Shown here: positions 33,669 through 43,716 of the stretch, piece after piece
How positions within the stretch are numbered: the stretch's first letter is position 1
How the letters are laid out: each line of letters begins with the position of its first letter
Assembly (NCBI GenBank): GCA_900095095.1
Contig: FMBT01000389.1
Coordinates: 62,001 to 126,000, forward strand
Direction: 5' to 3'
DNA length: 64,000 nucleotides
Source of the DNA: Fragilariopsis cylindrus CCMP1102
Lineage: Eukaryota > Bacillariophyta > Bacillariophyceae > Bacillariales > Bacillariaceae
Program-made: the position numbers and the translations under genes
The notes under the pieces: model-generated
The model's database searches: none
What the model was told of the DNA's origin: nothing
What the model saw: the letters and a program-made list of their open reading frames with translations, nothing else

Positions 33669-34133
33669 CACGAGTAGTAGTAGGAAGGAAATGTGGTGTA
33701 TTCGCGGGGATCGTGTCTTCTTGCGTAGTACTGTATGTGTTTTCTGTTCGGTTGTTCTGAACTTTTCACATTGTCACATTGATCATGTTCATGTTCATTT
33801 AAAAGTCGTTCACATAAAGTTCCGATCGAACGTAAGATTTGAATAATATCATCGCCATCATCGCGCATGCATCCACATCGAAAGTCACATCTGAAAAGGG
33901 GGTGCCGCCCTCGACCCCTTTATTATGACTCAATTCAACAGTTTTCGTCTGAAAATCGCACAAAAAACAAAAACAAGATGTGATAAAGAAGAAATAGAGA
34001 AATAGACAATAAACAGCATCACAACTTCACAACCCAAGTCGGTACTCCTGCTAGACGGTTAACTAGATGTTTAATATAGCGTTTTGGAATATACAATATA
34101 ATATTACAGCAACAATAACACATATTAGTTACC
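33669..34133. promoter_or_regulatory. Divergent intergenic region
   Basis: About 465 bases between the NSF-like and HA-domain starts. It holds a GC-richer patch (about 33893-33922) but no recognisable element. Confidence 0.3.
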
Positions 34134-34857
34134 ATGCATATTCGAGCTCCTCCACCAGCTGCTCTTTTAAGATATAAACAAGCATATCGGGATGTCGGTG
34201 ACGACGACAACGACAGTGACAGTGAAAGCGATGGCGATGATGACGACGTTATTAGCTGTACGGTTGCCGATGATATAATCGGGTTCAACAATAATCGTCC
34301 ATTCTGGGGTAAATGTTACCAATCACGTGAAAATACATTAGGAATGTATAATGATGACAGTGATGACGATGATGATGTCAATGATGATTGGAGAGTACAA
34401 ATAGTGGACTCCTACATTCATCATGTACAAGAACCATTCTTATCATCAAGCGTCGAACAGACCGCGAGTCTCACTGCGTCTGACGAATCTTCAGGAGAAT
34501 TCTTCGGTGATGGCGGCCGTCATGATACCACTGCCGCTAAAAAATTCCATCAACCACAACAAAATATCGCAACCGATGACCCTATCGCGGACACGATGAC
34601 AAGGATTATGAACGCAGGAATGGGCATTTCAACATCGTATGAATCTATTCTTCCTATCAGTACAGAAAAACGACAAATACGAGAAGAAGCAGAAGTACTT
34701 AATATTCCTACTCCTGTCATTACCGAACAACAAAAGCGAAATGCAATTATTGCTGTCATTACGGAACAACAAAAGCGAAAAGCAATTAATGCTGTCATAA
34801 CGGGACAACAACAACATCAGCAGTCGAATAATAATGTAAGAAGTAGTAGTGGTAATG

Positions 34858-34890
<33 letters not shown>

Positions 34891-36027
34891 AACCTCTTAA
34901 AAAGCGACAACGGCAGGGAAAATTACCGATCCAACAACAACGAGAACATGAGGGGGAAGAGAAGGATCAGCAGCAGCAGCAGCAGCAGCAGCGTTTACCC
35001 GCTGCTAGTCTGACTGTTCATCCGGATATAGAACAAACTGAATTGGCATTGCAACAAAAAGAACAGAATACGAGTATTCTTCTCCTTCAAGAACAAAAAA
35101 AGAGGAAAGAGGGAAGAGACAAGCTGCTGCAGCAACTACCCGCTGCTAGTCTGACTGTTTATCCAGATATAAAACAAACTGAATTGGAATTGCAACAAAA
35201 ACAACAGAATAAGTACAAAAAAAAAACCCCTCCATTACCGAAAAGTCGACAAGATTCGATGCTTTTCGACGATTTTAAGGTATGTGGTCTTGTCTTGTTT
35301 TGTTTTATCTTTTTCTATTATATTTCGCAGTTCTACAACTTGACTCGGTGTTAGTAGAGTAGCTCATTTTTTCTGTCTTCATTGCCGTCTAACAATTTGC
35401 TATTTCAACTATGTTGTTCTCCTCCCTGATTCGTCACCGAAGTGGAATTCTTGGCTCATCGAAGCAACAAAATTTGTAGAAACAAATAAACATGGACGGA
35501 TCCCTACTAAGTACGCATCGAATCCAGGTCTTGGCGGTTGGGCAAAGCGTCAACGTTATCAGTTCAAAGTTTTTAAGAAGCAGCAGGATCAGAATTCCAC
35601 CAAAGACGAGGTGAACAAACGTGGAAAACTGATCAAAGAAATTAAATGCCAAATGACACCGGAACGTTACAAAGCATTATCAGACATTGGATTTTGTTGG
35701 GACTTACAAAAAGGATTATGGGATTCGAGATACGAAGAATTGCGCAAATATTCTAGAGAAAATAACGGAAATGCATGCCCCAATAAGTATGATGCCCATG
35801 AATTGTATAAATGGATGGGCACGCAACGTTTTCAGATGACTCTTTTTAAAAGGGGAAAGAACACGTACTTAACACCCGAACGGGTAGCCAGATTAAACGA
35901 AATTGGTTTCCTTTGGGAAAATGATAATCCCAATCCCGATGGTGGTGGTCTTGTAGGTGGTATTCCCATACCGGGTACTATTAATACAATGCCAGAAAAT
36001 GACTCTCAAGGTCCATACTTTATCTAA
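34134..36027 (+). CDS. Helicase-associated (HA) domain protein 1
   Basis: Exons 34134-35279 and 35443-36027 (163-nt intron GTATGT...CCGAAG) give 576 residues. The N-terminal two thirds are low complexity: acidic runs, poly-Ser from (AGT)n, poly-Gln, and two in-frame tandem duplications (ITEQQKR-A-I-AV units; LPAASLTV-PDI-QTEL-LQQK units). Exon 2 encodes HA modules: WLIEATKFVETNKHGRIPTKY, GGWAKRQR, MTPERYKALSDIGFCW, YKWMGTQRF and LTPERVARLNEIGFLW. Tandem HA domains without a helicase are abundant in diatoms; a nucleic-acid-binding or regulatory role is often supposed but not shown. The modules are conserved, the flanks are fast-evolving. Confidence 0.78.
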
Positions 36028-37018
36028 TCTGATTGTTAACTCCATTTCACTCCACTCGACCTGATACCTATTTAAAATTGAATGGTCTCAAATTAGGATA
36101 GCAAGACCACCAACTCACGAAAATAAACGTGTTTTATATATTTATCTATTCTTCTAATTTGGTAGTTAGGTTTTCCTTTATTAATATTTTTATTATTCAT
36201 TCAGTTAGGTTTTCTTTAATTTATATTTTTATTATTCATTTATTTAAGTCCCTATTGTTTTCTCTGATATAAATATACAGTAGTAGGTAAAGATAGACTT
36301 TCTAACTATAAGTTACATATCTACATATATAATTGAAAATATTGACTTATAATGTAACACTCTTCTTCAGGTTCAATATTTCTTACTTTCTCTTACTAAC
36401 ATCCTTATTATTCAACAGAGTATTGGCATGAATTTCCTTGTGCATACTCTATAGTATGTAGAGCTAATAGAGTGGTATATTATCATTATCGTTGTCCATC
36501 AACTTTCTTTTGTACTGATGCAATGTGCATCACGAGTTGGTGTTTTGGTTCCACTTATTTTGAGCTAATATAATAGTAGGAAGGAAGACTCTCACTCTAA
36601 GTACCAGTTGTCTTTACATTTTTGCAAAAGAAATATTGATCACATGGTATGTACTACAAGTACAGTATATATGTCATATAATGTAATGTCATCTTAAAAG
36701 AAGTAAGTTAGGATTGTCAAATATTAAACTATACAGTACAGGGGTTATAAAAAATTATTACCCTGATGCACCTTTCTTGAGCCGACTCAATCGACTCACA
36801 ATCGCGTGCAAGCTCGCCATACTTTAATGAAGCCTAAAATAACGGATTTTTCATTCAACGGCACCACGAATGAAAAATATTTTTGACTTGATAACCTTAC
36901 TTGTTTGTTAGTATTTTGAGGATGCCTAACTTACTGTTCATGAGAACAAGGCTGAACATCGACAGAGGTATGATATACAATTGACGTATCATCCATCAAA
37001 GAAAAATTCCACAACGAT
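36028..37018. other. Intergenic, AT-rich, small tandem duplication
   Basis: No gene seen. A roughly 39-bp imperfect tandem pair, GTTAGGTTTTC...ATTATTCATT, lies at 36165-36243. The rest is AT-rich with short GTACTACAAGTACAGTA-like palindromic stretches near 36650. Confidence 0.5.
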
Positions 37019-38626
37019 ATGTCATCTATCGCCGGTAGTACTAGCAGAGATTTAGCACTTGGTGGAACATTACCATCCGCATCCTACGTCGCAGCAGCAG
37101 CAGCTAGAAGTAGTGCAAAACCCTCCTCCTCCTCTACATCCTCATCCTCTACCTCCTCATCAATAACTTCCCCATATTCATCGATCGTTACAATAATACG
37201 TCGTAGTACGGGCATGTCTTCCAGGCAAGCGGAACGAGCTGTTGGATATTCCGCAATTACTGGGACAAGCCTTGTCGCGTTGAGAGTGTTGTTGTATGCT
37301 TTCCGTTTGGTGCAAGGCAGTAGTACCAATATCAGCATCGTCGATGATGAAATCAGCGACTGTACCACTGATGACGTTGTTCCTACGAAAACGAAACGCG
37401 CTACTAGAACGACCAGTAACTCTATTCTCAGTATTTTTCGAAGAACGTTGCGTAGGATTTTACTTGACGACGACGAACCAACCGCCATCTCTAATAAGGA
37501 TACTATGATCGATCAGGAAGAGAGTACCGATGGACCTCTCATTACTCATCAAGGATCGTGTCATTGCGAATCGATTCAGTTTACTGTCTTGGCACCTCGT
37601 TGTCTAGCCGCTCAAGATGGACCGGGGAAGATTCAATTCCAACACACGGAGGTTCGGACGTCCAATTTTCGAGTGTATGCCGGCCATGAATGTCTGAAAA
37701 CTTACTACGTCGTCTATCGAGATAGCGGCAAAAAGGGCGCACACGCATTTTGTGAACGTTGTGGGGTCCATGTTCTATACGCACCCTCTAAGCAAGGGAA
37801 AAACTTGTTCATTAATGTGAGATGTCTGGATGACGATGGAGATCGGAAGGTGGAGATAAAGTCCAAAAAATCTAGTATTTCAGATGGTGTCCCTGCTGCG
37901 GGACAATTCGATCACATAAATTCCGATCAATTGTCTACCATATCGGAAGTCACACAACCATTTCATTTTCAAATGAATAATGCTTACAACCATCTTAACA
38001 CTATCCAATACCCGACGAACAATAAACATGACCGGCATAATTTTAGACGATTTTCATCCGACACGTCTAGCATCGAATCATCTACTGGTCCTTCCGAGGA
38101 AGGCGCTATAGAAGTCCCCATCAAACAATTTTACGCTACTACTACTACTACCAACACCACCACACCCATTAGGAAGAGCCGGAGATCTCTCCCTGTTTAT
38201 TCAAACACTAAACAACAACGTCCGACGACGCCCACTACTTCCACTGCAACAACGGCATCGTTAACGACTATCGAAGCCGATTTCGATTCGTCATCATCGT
38301 TATATAAGGGTCAACTATCCGAATTAGAAATGATGGTGCCGACCAGTCCACCTCGAGAAGGTGGTGCTAGTCTGGGTGGTATTGATGATTTCAGCTTCTC
38401 TGGCGAAACTATATCTTTAATGGACGATACCAGTGTAATGTCCGGCCACCTATCAATCGCTAGTAGTCGTAGAAAGCCGTCATTACGAGTGTCCACAGGA
38501 GGTTTACCAGGAAACCACCCACCACGGCATCCAACGGTGACGTCTCCCGAAACACGAAACAAAATGAAATACTTTATGGCCAAGTACAAAAGTCAAGAAA
38601 ACAATCAAAATGTTGAATTAAATTAA
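37019..38626 (+). CDS. CENP-V/GFA zinc-domain protein lacking one metal site
   Basis: Single exon, 535 residues. A Ser-rich N-terminus with a weak hydrophobic segment (TGTSLVALRVLLYAFRL) leads into a GFA/CENP-V fold at about residues 175-280: GSCHCESIQFTV, FRVYAGHECLKTYYV, HAFCERCGVHVLYAP and NVRCLDD. The first CxC and the later CxxC, one zinc site, are present. The middle Cys pair expected after the first strands is missing, where the sequence runs CLAAQDGPGKIQF. That pair belongs to the second, catalytic-type site in GFA enzymes, so enzymatic activity is doubtful. A long Ser/Thr-rich, phosphorylation-like tail follows. Function unknown. Confidence 0.75.
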   Translation: MSSIAGSTSRDLALGGTLPSASYVAAAAARSSAKPSSSSTSSSSTSSSITSPYSSIVTIIRRSTGMSSRQAERAVGYSAITGTSLVALRVLLYAFRLVQGSSTNISIVDDEISDCTTDDVVPTKTKRATRTTSNSILSIFRRTLRRILLDDDEPTAISNKDTMIDQEESTDGPLITHQGSCHCESIQFTVLAPRCLAAQDGPGKIQFQHTEVRTSNFRVYAGHECLKTYYVVYRDSGKKGAHAFCERCGVHVLYAPSKQGKNLFINVRCLDDDGDRKVEIKSKKSSISDGVPAAGQFDHINSDQLSTISEVTQPFHFQMNNAYNHLNTIQYPTNNKHDRHNFRRFSSDTSSIESSTGPSEEGAIEVPIKQFYATTTTTNTTTPIRKSRRSLPVYSNTKQQRPTTPTTSTATTASLTTIEADFDSSSSLYKGQLSELEMMVPTSPPREGGASLGGIDDFSFSGETISLMDDTSVMSGHLSIASSRRKPSLRVSTGGLPGNHPPRHPTVTSPETRNKMKYFMAKYKSQENNQNVELN

Positions 38627-39005
38627 ATTGAATTTAATGGAATGACTCATCTGCGTGGATGTCAAATCGATCAACAACCCGCGGCAACTTCATTTCTCGA
38701 TTGGCTAATACAGTATTCTCCCGCGGCAGGATGTCCCTGATCGCAGGAAGAAATATAAATTGTTTTGTAAAATACAAAGAGACGAGAACTATATTTTCTA
38801 AATGAATATTTATATTTGAATACTAGCGTGTAAAAATAAATATAGAATGCATGAATCTGATTTTCTTCCTATTTTTAGGTGTAGTACACTCAAAAATATC
38901 AACTACGATACTACGTGGTCCTGAGAGCAATATTACTATATCACGGATTGACAAATTTATATACAGTATATAAATTTTAGGAAAATTTGCAAAAAATTTT
39001 CCATT
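38627..39005. other. Convergent 3' intergenic region
   Basis: About 380 AT-rich bases with no gene or notable repeat beyond short TATATA runs. Confidence 0.5.
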
Positions 39006-40223
39006 CTACTCCAAGGATCGTTCAAATATAAGTACCACTTCATCGGTACGACTCTTTTGAAAGAGATGAAGAGGAAATGAAAAAACGAATGGATCAACAG
39101 GGTTAGTAAGATAAGACAGGGCAACAGCAACAACGAAGAGAGTCAACTATTTTTTCAAATGAAAGCAGTAAAATATATATATATATATAGCACTTACTTC
39201 TACATTCGATGTCAATGCTTCAATCACTCTGGGCCAGTCCTTTGATTTCATCACATCAAACAAACTACATTGCCAAGAGATACCTCCAGCGAAAGAGGCA
39301 ACAGTGCTGACAGCTCCATCACCTTGAGGAAGACCCATCGTCCATTGAGATGTATATCGTAAGACATCACCAACTTTTTCTGTGTCACAAGCAAACAAAG
39401 AGAGAAGTAGAGAGAGAAATTTGAGAGACATATACATAATTTTTCTTGTAAAATGACTTGTTCGATTTGATTCGATTCAGTATTTTCGATAATAATAATT
39501 AATGACCTGCTGCTCCTTCATCCTTCATTTTTTCCTTCTTCTCTCTCTTTCCTTAGAATAACAAAATTTGATGCGATTAATCAAGAAAAACTTACCACCA
39601 CCGTCTGTGTAACAAGCAAACAAGAGAGAGAGAGAGAAATTTGAGATACTTCGATAATTTTTCTTGAAGAATAAATTGTTCAATTTGATTCGATTCAGTA
39701 TTTCGATAAGAATAATAGATGACCTAATTAATGCTCTTTCATCCTTCATTTTTCTTCTTTCACTCTCTTTCCTTTGAAGAACAACATTGAAAATAATTAA
39801 TCAAGAAAAAAAAAACTTACCACCATCCTTCGTACAGATAGCAAGATTCTCTTTCGGTTCTACATTCAAACCAAAAGGAAGATCATAGCGAACTTCAATG
39901 AGTTCACTGGGTCCGGGAAAGACTGGTGGAAATTTCAAACGAGCAATCACGCCGGATCGTTTGGGTGGTACATTCAATTCAATTTCTAAAAATTCATCTT
40001 TCGTTTGACTAATTTCACTCCGACCCACACCAACACCAGCAAATAATCGAGTAGTAGTACTACTACCTGTAATACTGTGTTGTTGAAGATGCTGTTGTTG
40101 CTGTTGCTGTTGCCGATGTGGCGACAGATTTGTTCCGTCTGTGGTTGCAAAGGCAATCACAGATGATATTAAAGATGACGATGATATCATCATAAGGGAG
40201 GCTGTAATCGCAAAACTTTTCAT
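39006..40223 (-). CDS. Plastid-type protein of unknown function with duplicated intron
   Basis: Exons: 39821-40223, 39596-39604 (9 nt), 39198-39379, 39006-39053; about 213 residues. I choose the ATG at 40223 because it directly starts a signal peptide (MKSFAITASLMMISSSSLIS) ending SSVIAFATT, a diatom plastid motif; an upstream in-frame ATG at 40268 adds only basic residues. After a poly-Gln stretch comes a compact domain: FLEIELNVPPKRSGVIARL, VFPGPSELIEVRYDLPFGL, DVLRYTSQWTMGLPQGDG, ISWQCSLFDVMKS and a terminal EVVLIFERSLE. I do not recognise the family. The 9-nt exon adds three residues (DGG type) and is frame-neutral, so a single 441-nt intron is equally compatible with the frame. Confidence 0.75.
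39380..39820 (-). repeat. Tandemly duplicated 216-nt intron flanking a 9-nt micro-exon
   Basis: Introns 39605-39820 and 39380-39595 are each 216 nt. They share GTAAGTTTTT, CTTGATTAAT, GGAAAGAGAG, ATGAAGGATGAA, ATACTGAATCGAATCAAAT, CAAGAAAAATTAT, CTCAAATTTCTCTCTCT and TTGTTTGCTTGT(T/G)ACACAG. The unit of duplication is 225 nt and includes the last exonic bases (GATGGTG copied as ACGGTGGTG), leaving a 9-nt exon at 39596-39604. Confidence 0.9.
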
Positions 40224-40815
40224 GGTGAGTAGGTTACGATTGTTAATGCGGATTTTTCGTTTGAGCAATGTTAACAGGAAAGGTTACTATGGATTATATA
40301 CACTGATGAAGTGAAGCGAATCAATCGCATTTAGTCGCCATCGTCGATCCAAGTACTATTTCGAAAATCTTTATCATTGAGGATGCTGATGTTTATTAGC
40401 ACACGTCATTAAAATAATGATGAATCGAATCGAATCAGATACAGTGAGTCGTACATGCATTACATTTTTTTGTGGAGATGCACGTCTCAAATTGTAGGCC
40501 CGGCAAGTGCGACTAAGTTCATCGAGTCGTGCATTACATTTTTCATTTGAAGTGTGCTAAATTTTTAAATTTTGGTCACACGAGCTTCACGAACAGAAAA
40601 AAAATCAAGTTTTTGGTGGGATGATTCAACGTTGGGCAAATACCCGGTTCAGGAGGCAAAGGCATACAAATTTTCTCGCCAATATGCCTGTACGTTTACG
40701 CTCAATATGAGTAAAACTTTCCACTAGTCGGATTCGCATGAATAGATCATAATACTTTCCGTATAGAAGTAAGTCTCCATCGATCATTCCACAATCAATT
40801 CAGCCTTATTTCGTC
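40224..40815. other. Divergent intergenic region
   Basis: About 590 bases. It carries two direct copies of a GAGTCGT(AC)ATGCATTACATTTTT-like block (near 40447 and 40522). No gene seen. Confidence 0.4.
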
Positions 40816-41145
40816 ATGAATAATAATAGTAATAATTCTTTCAACAACACATTTTTCGACCAAAAGGAAGTCGGGGAAGGAACTGACGAAGGAGGTGGAG
40901 ACAATTGGGAGAATAGTATTGATGGCCAAAGAAAAAAACTGGATTCGTTGATTGTGATCGGGATTATACTATTGGTGGTTGTAATTGTGACTGACACTCT
41001 AGTTCGAATAATCACTGTATGTAAAATGCGAAAACACAAACGTACCGTCAAACCTTTGGAGGATCAACAGCAACAGCAACAGATGAATAATGAGCAAGCT
41101 GTTGAGCGAGACGACGGTGACGGTGACGATGATGATAACATGTAA
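40816..41145 (+). CDS. Small single-pass membrane protein, unknown
   Basis: 109 residues, single exon. An Asn/Gly/acidic N-terminus, one strong membrane helix at about residues 42-66 (LIVIGIILLVVVIVTDTLV), a short Cys/Lys/Arg-rich flank and a Gln/Asp-rich C-tail. The positive flank after the helix favours N-out, C-in topology. No domain is recognised; it could be an orphan, and expression evidence would be needed to confirm it. Confidence 0.5.
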   Translation: MNNNSNNSFNNTFFDQKEVGEGTDEGGGDNWENSIDGQRKKLDSLIVIGIILLVVVIVTDTLVRIITVCKMRKHKRTVKPLEDQQQQQQMNNEQAVERDDGDGDDDDNM

Positions 41146-41778
41146 ATGATGTAGGATGAAAAATTTGCAATCAAGATAATCCGGGTATGTGACTCTCGTT
41201 TTTTCTTCTTCCTCTTCCTCCTCCAATTGAATGGGCTGACTGACCGAATAGCTATCCCATTCTTTTTATCTCTCATCTGATCTGATCGTTCGGAAGATAC
41301 GGGTCTCCGTCATATCCATATCGAGGATTATTGATATAAAAGATATACTACGATGGGTATTTACTCAAGGAGATTATTCGATAGTACTTTCGATCGAGAC
41401 ACCAAAGTTGAACCTTTGTTTGATGGAATCAGATCAAAGAAATTGCCGTACAAATATTTGCTAAAGTAGGACGATACATGTCGATCAACAAAATGGAACT
41501 CACAGATCATTAAATGTGTCCATTGAGCTATTCTTATGGACCAGCTTTTTATGACAAAGGATTCCTGTGTAATTCAAGAATTTTCCTTTGGAGAAACGAC
41601 CTGTGTATAGATGTAGGTGCCGCATTCAGAATTCCTTGTAAGGTTACTGCTAGTCGACGATTACACATTTCACAGATTATAAATCATGATAGGTGAATGG
41701 CTTTGGTGGTCTTTGAATATTAGTGGGATATCTTTTGTATTCTGATCTATGTAGTATCCAGGAAAGGAGGAGAATCGC

Positions 41779-41818
<40 letters not shown>

Positions 41819-42176
41819 TGCAGAACATGAGATATCTATTAGAATAAAGTAACATGTGATAATGTCTTTATGTCTATTGAATAGTAGTGTAATCTAGTAA
41901 GGAAACGTTTTTAATGAGATGACGTTTGAAAATATAACATAATACTTTTTAATCTTTATTAGAATAGATAAATAATACTTAATGATACTGCTAATAATGG
42001 ATGTATATTTAAAGAAGTACCAACATTTGTGTTGCGTTATTGTTCAAAATTATGAGAATACGTTTTCGGGACTTTACGACTAGATAATCCTTCCTACCTG
42101 ATCTTCGATATCGTTTTTTCCCTTCTTCCCCTTGCGAAAGCCCGACGGCATGGGACTCTCGTTTTTTCTTCTTCCC
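41146..42176. other. Intergenic with duplicated gene-end fragment and (TA)n
   Basis: A block of about 55 bp at 41189-41245 copies the 3' end and early downstream sequence of the RING/ankyrin gene (42154-42207). A (TA)n microsatellite lies at about 41782-41814. Otherwise AT-rich with no gene. Confidence 0.55.
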
Positions 42177-42794
42177 CTAACTCCTCCAATTGACTGGGCT
42201 GACTGACTCACGTACATCAGCTGGTAATTGTGCTTCTAAGAATTCTTTCACTTCAGTTGCACGTTCCACGGTCCATCCCCATTTTTCCAGTTCGTATTCA
42301 TAGAATCCGTTCAATAGATCTAACGGAGTCAGGCCATAACCATCGAGACTGATCAAAGCGATTGGATGGGCATAGTAAATTTCCTTAATGATTTCGGTAG
42401 GTGCACCATCGCGAACCGCAAAATGAAGAGCCATCATACCGAGATTACGGTCGTTTGGATAATCGCCTTGGCGTATGGATGCAGAATATTTGGCACCTTC
42501 TTCCAGAAGTAATTTTCCTGCGGACCAATTTTTGTGTGTGACCATGCGCAATAATTCACGATCGATGTCTCGGGGGATATTATGCAGTTCCTTTCTGCAT
42601 AACGGACACATAACCGATGTTGCTTCGGCTCCTTTTTTGGCCGTATACGTAAGCATGCAGCTGAGATGGAACTCGTGACCACAAGATGTTTTACAGTAAT
42701 CACTTTGACCTGGAAGATTTTCGAGACACATAGCACAAATAAGAGGAGGTACGGATTCCGAGCTTTTCAGGGAGCTTTCGTTTGTTTTCGACAT
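42177..42794 (-). CDS. RING-H2 finger plus ankyrin-like protein
   Basis: 206 residues from the ATG at 42794, chosen because the upstream in-frame extension is encoded by a (GA)n microsatellite. The RING domain at about residues 18-67 has ligands CAMC, then CGHEFHLSC, then CPLC, a C3H2C3 pattern typical of E3 ubiquitin ligases. Downstream, GMMALHFAVRDGAPTEIIKEI and DGYGLTPLDLLNG look like two ankyrin repeats, probably for substrate recognition. Ubiquitin-ligase activity is inferred from the family. Single exon. Confidence 0.8.
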   Translation of the reverse strand: MSKTNESSLKSSESVPPLICAMCLENLPGQSDYCKTSCGHEFHLSCMLTYTAKKGAEATSVMCPLCRKELHNIPRDIDRELLRMVTHKNWSAGKLLLEEGAKYSASIRQGDYPNDRNLGMMALHFAVRDGAPTEIIKEIYYAHPIALISLDGYGLTPLDLLNGFYEYELEKWGWTVERATEVKEFLEAQLPADVRESVSPVNWRS

Positions 42795-43716
42795 GACGAG
42801 GTAGTGATTTTTCGGAGAGTGAAGGAGAGAGAGAGAGAGAGAGAGAGTGCGATTTATGAGCAAAAGGAAATACCGCAAAACACAAGAGAGGAGTTTATCG
42901 GCGGCCGTAGGCCATAATAAACAGAGACATTAAATTTGAAACATAATAGCATCATCGAGACATCGAGAATTTAAATTATCGCGGCACCCTCATTCTTTAT
43001 ATTTTGCATTGATGTTGACATGGCTTGATTGCCAATGGAAAATCTCCTGGCTACTACAAATACAATTCTTAACTTCAAATTTATAAATATCCCCAATCAC
43101 ATTCTAACAATTTTCCTGTCAGGTATATAATATTCTTTCAAAAGTACAGCAGAAGAGATGTTGATGAAAAGTCTCTAATAAACAAAAATAATACATCTAT
43201 AAGATATATTAGGAATATTTAATATGATGTTGTTTTTGTTGTTGATGACATATCAGTTGTTGGATTGGACCAGAATTTGTGGTAGAATATTATGGATGGC
43301 AATCACAAAGTTGTAGTATTATAAAATCCCTCGTGCTAATTCCTTTATTAATACTATCACCTCCCACCAGAACCTTAGTGTACTACAAAAAAGGGTAGTT
43401 TAGTATTAGTAGACTCTACCAAGATATTACAAAAGAATTGAGATACTGACTAGAATCTTGCCCTAATAACAATACTAGTAAGTATAGTCATGATAATGCC
43501 AATGATACTGTTTTGTCGCTCAAATCTCAATTCTTTTGTCGTAATCTTAAATTGAAAAAAAGCTGACATGAATTAGTCCCTTTTGAATTTGTGCGACGGA
43601 AGGACGTCACTAGAAAATCTCTAGTTTTCTTTTTTATATTAAAAAATCACAAATCAAATTCATAAAGTCGATGTCGATTGACGGCTTACAATAAAACCCA
43701 AGATGATGATGGTACG
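42795..43716. promoter_or_regulatory. Divergent intergenic region with (GA)n
   Basis: About 920 bases between RING/ankyrin and tRNase Z starts. A GA microsatellite at 42825-42847 lies just upstream of the RING gene. The remainder is AT-rich; no gene seen. Confidence 0.4.

Noticed and set aside
41514-41696. 60-codon open frame in the 41-42 kb intergenic region
   Set aside because: No domain, no context, and surrounded by repeat and microsatellite DNA.
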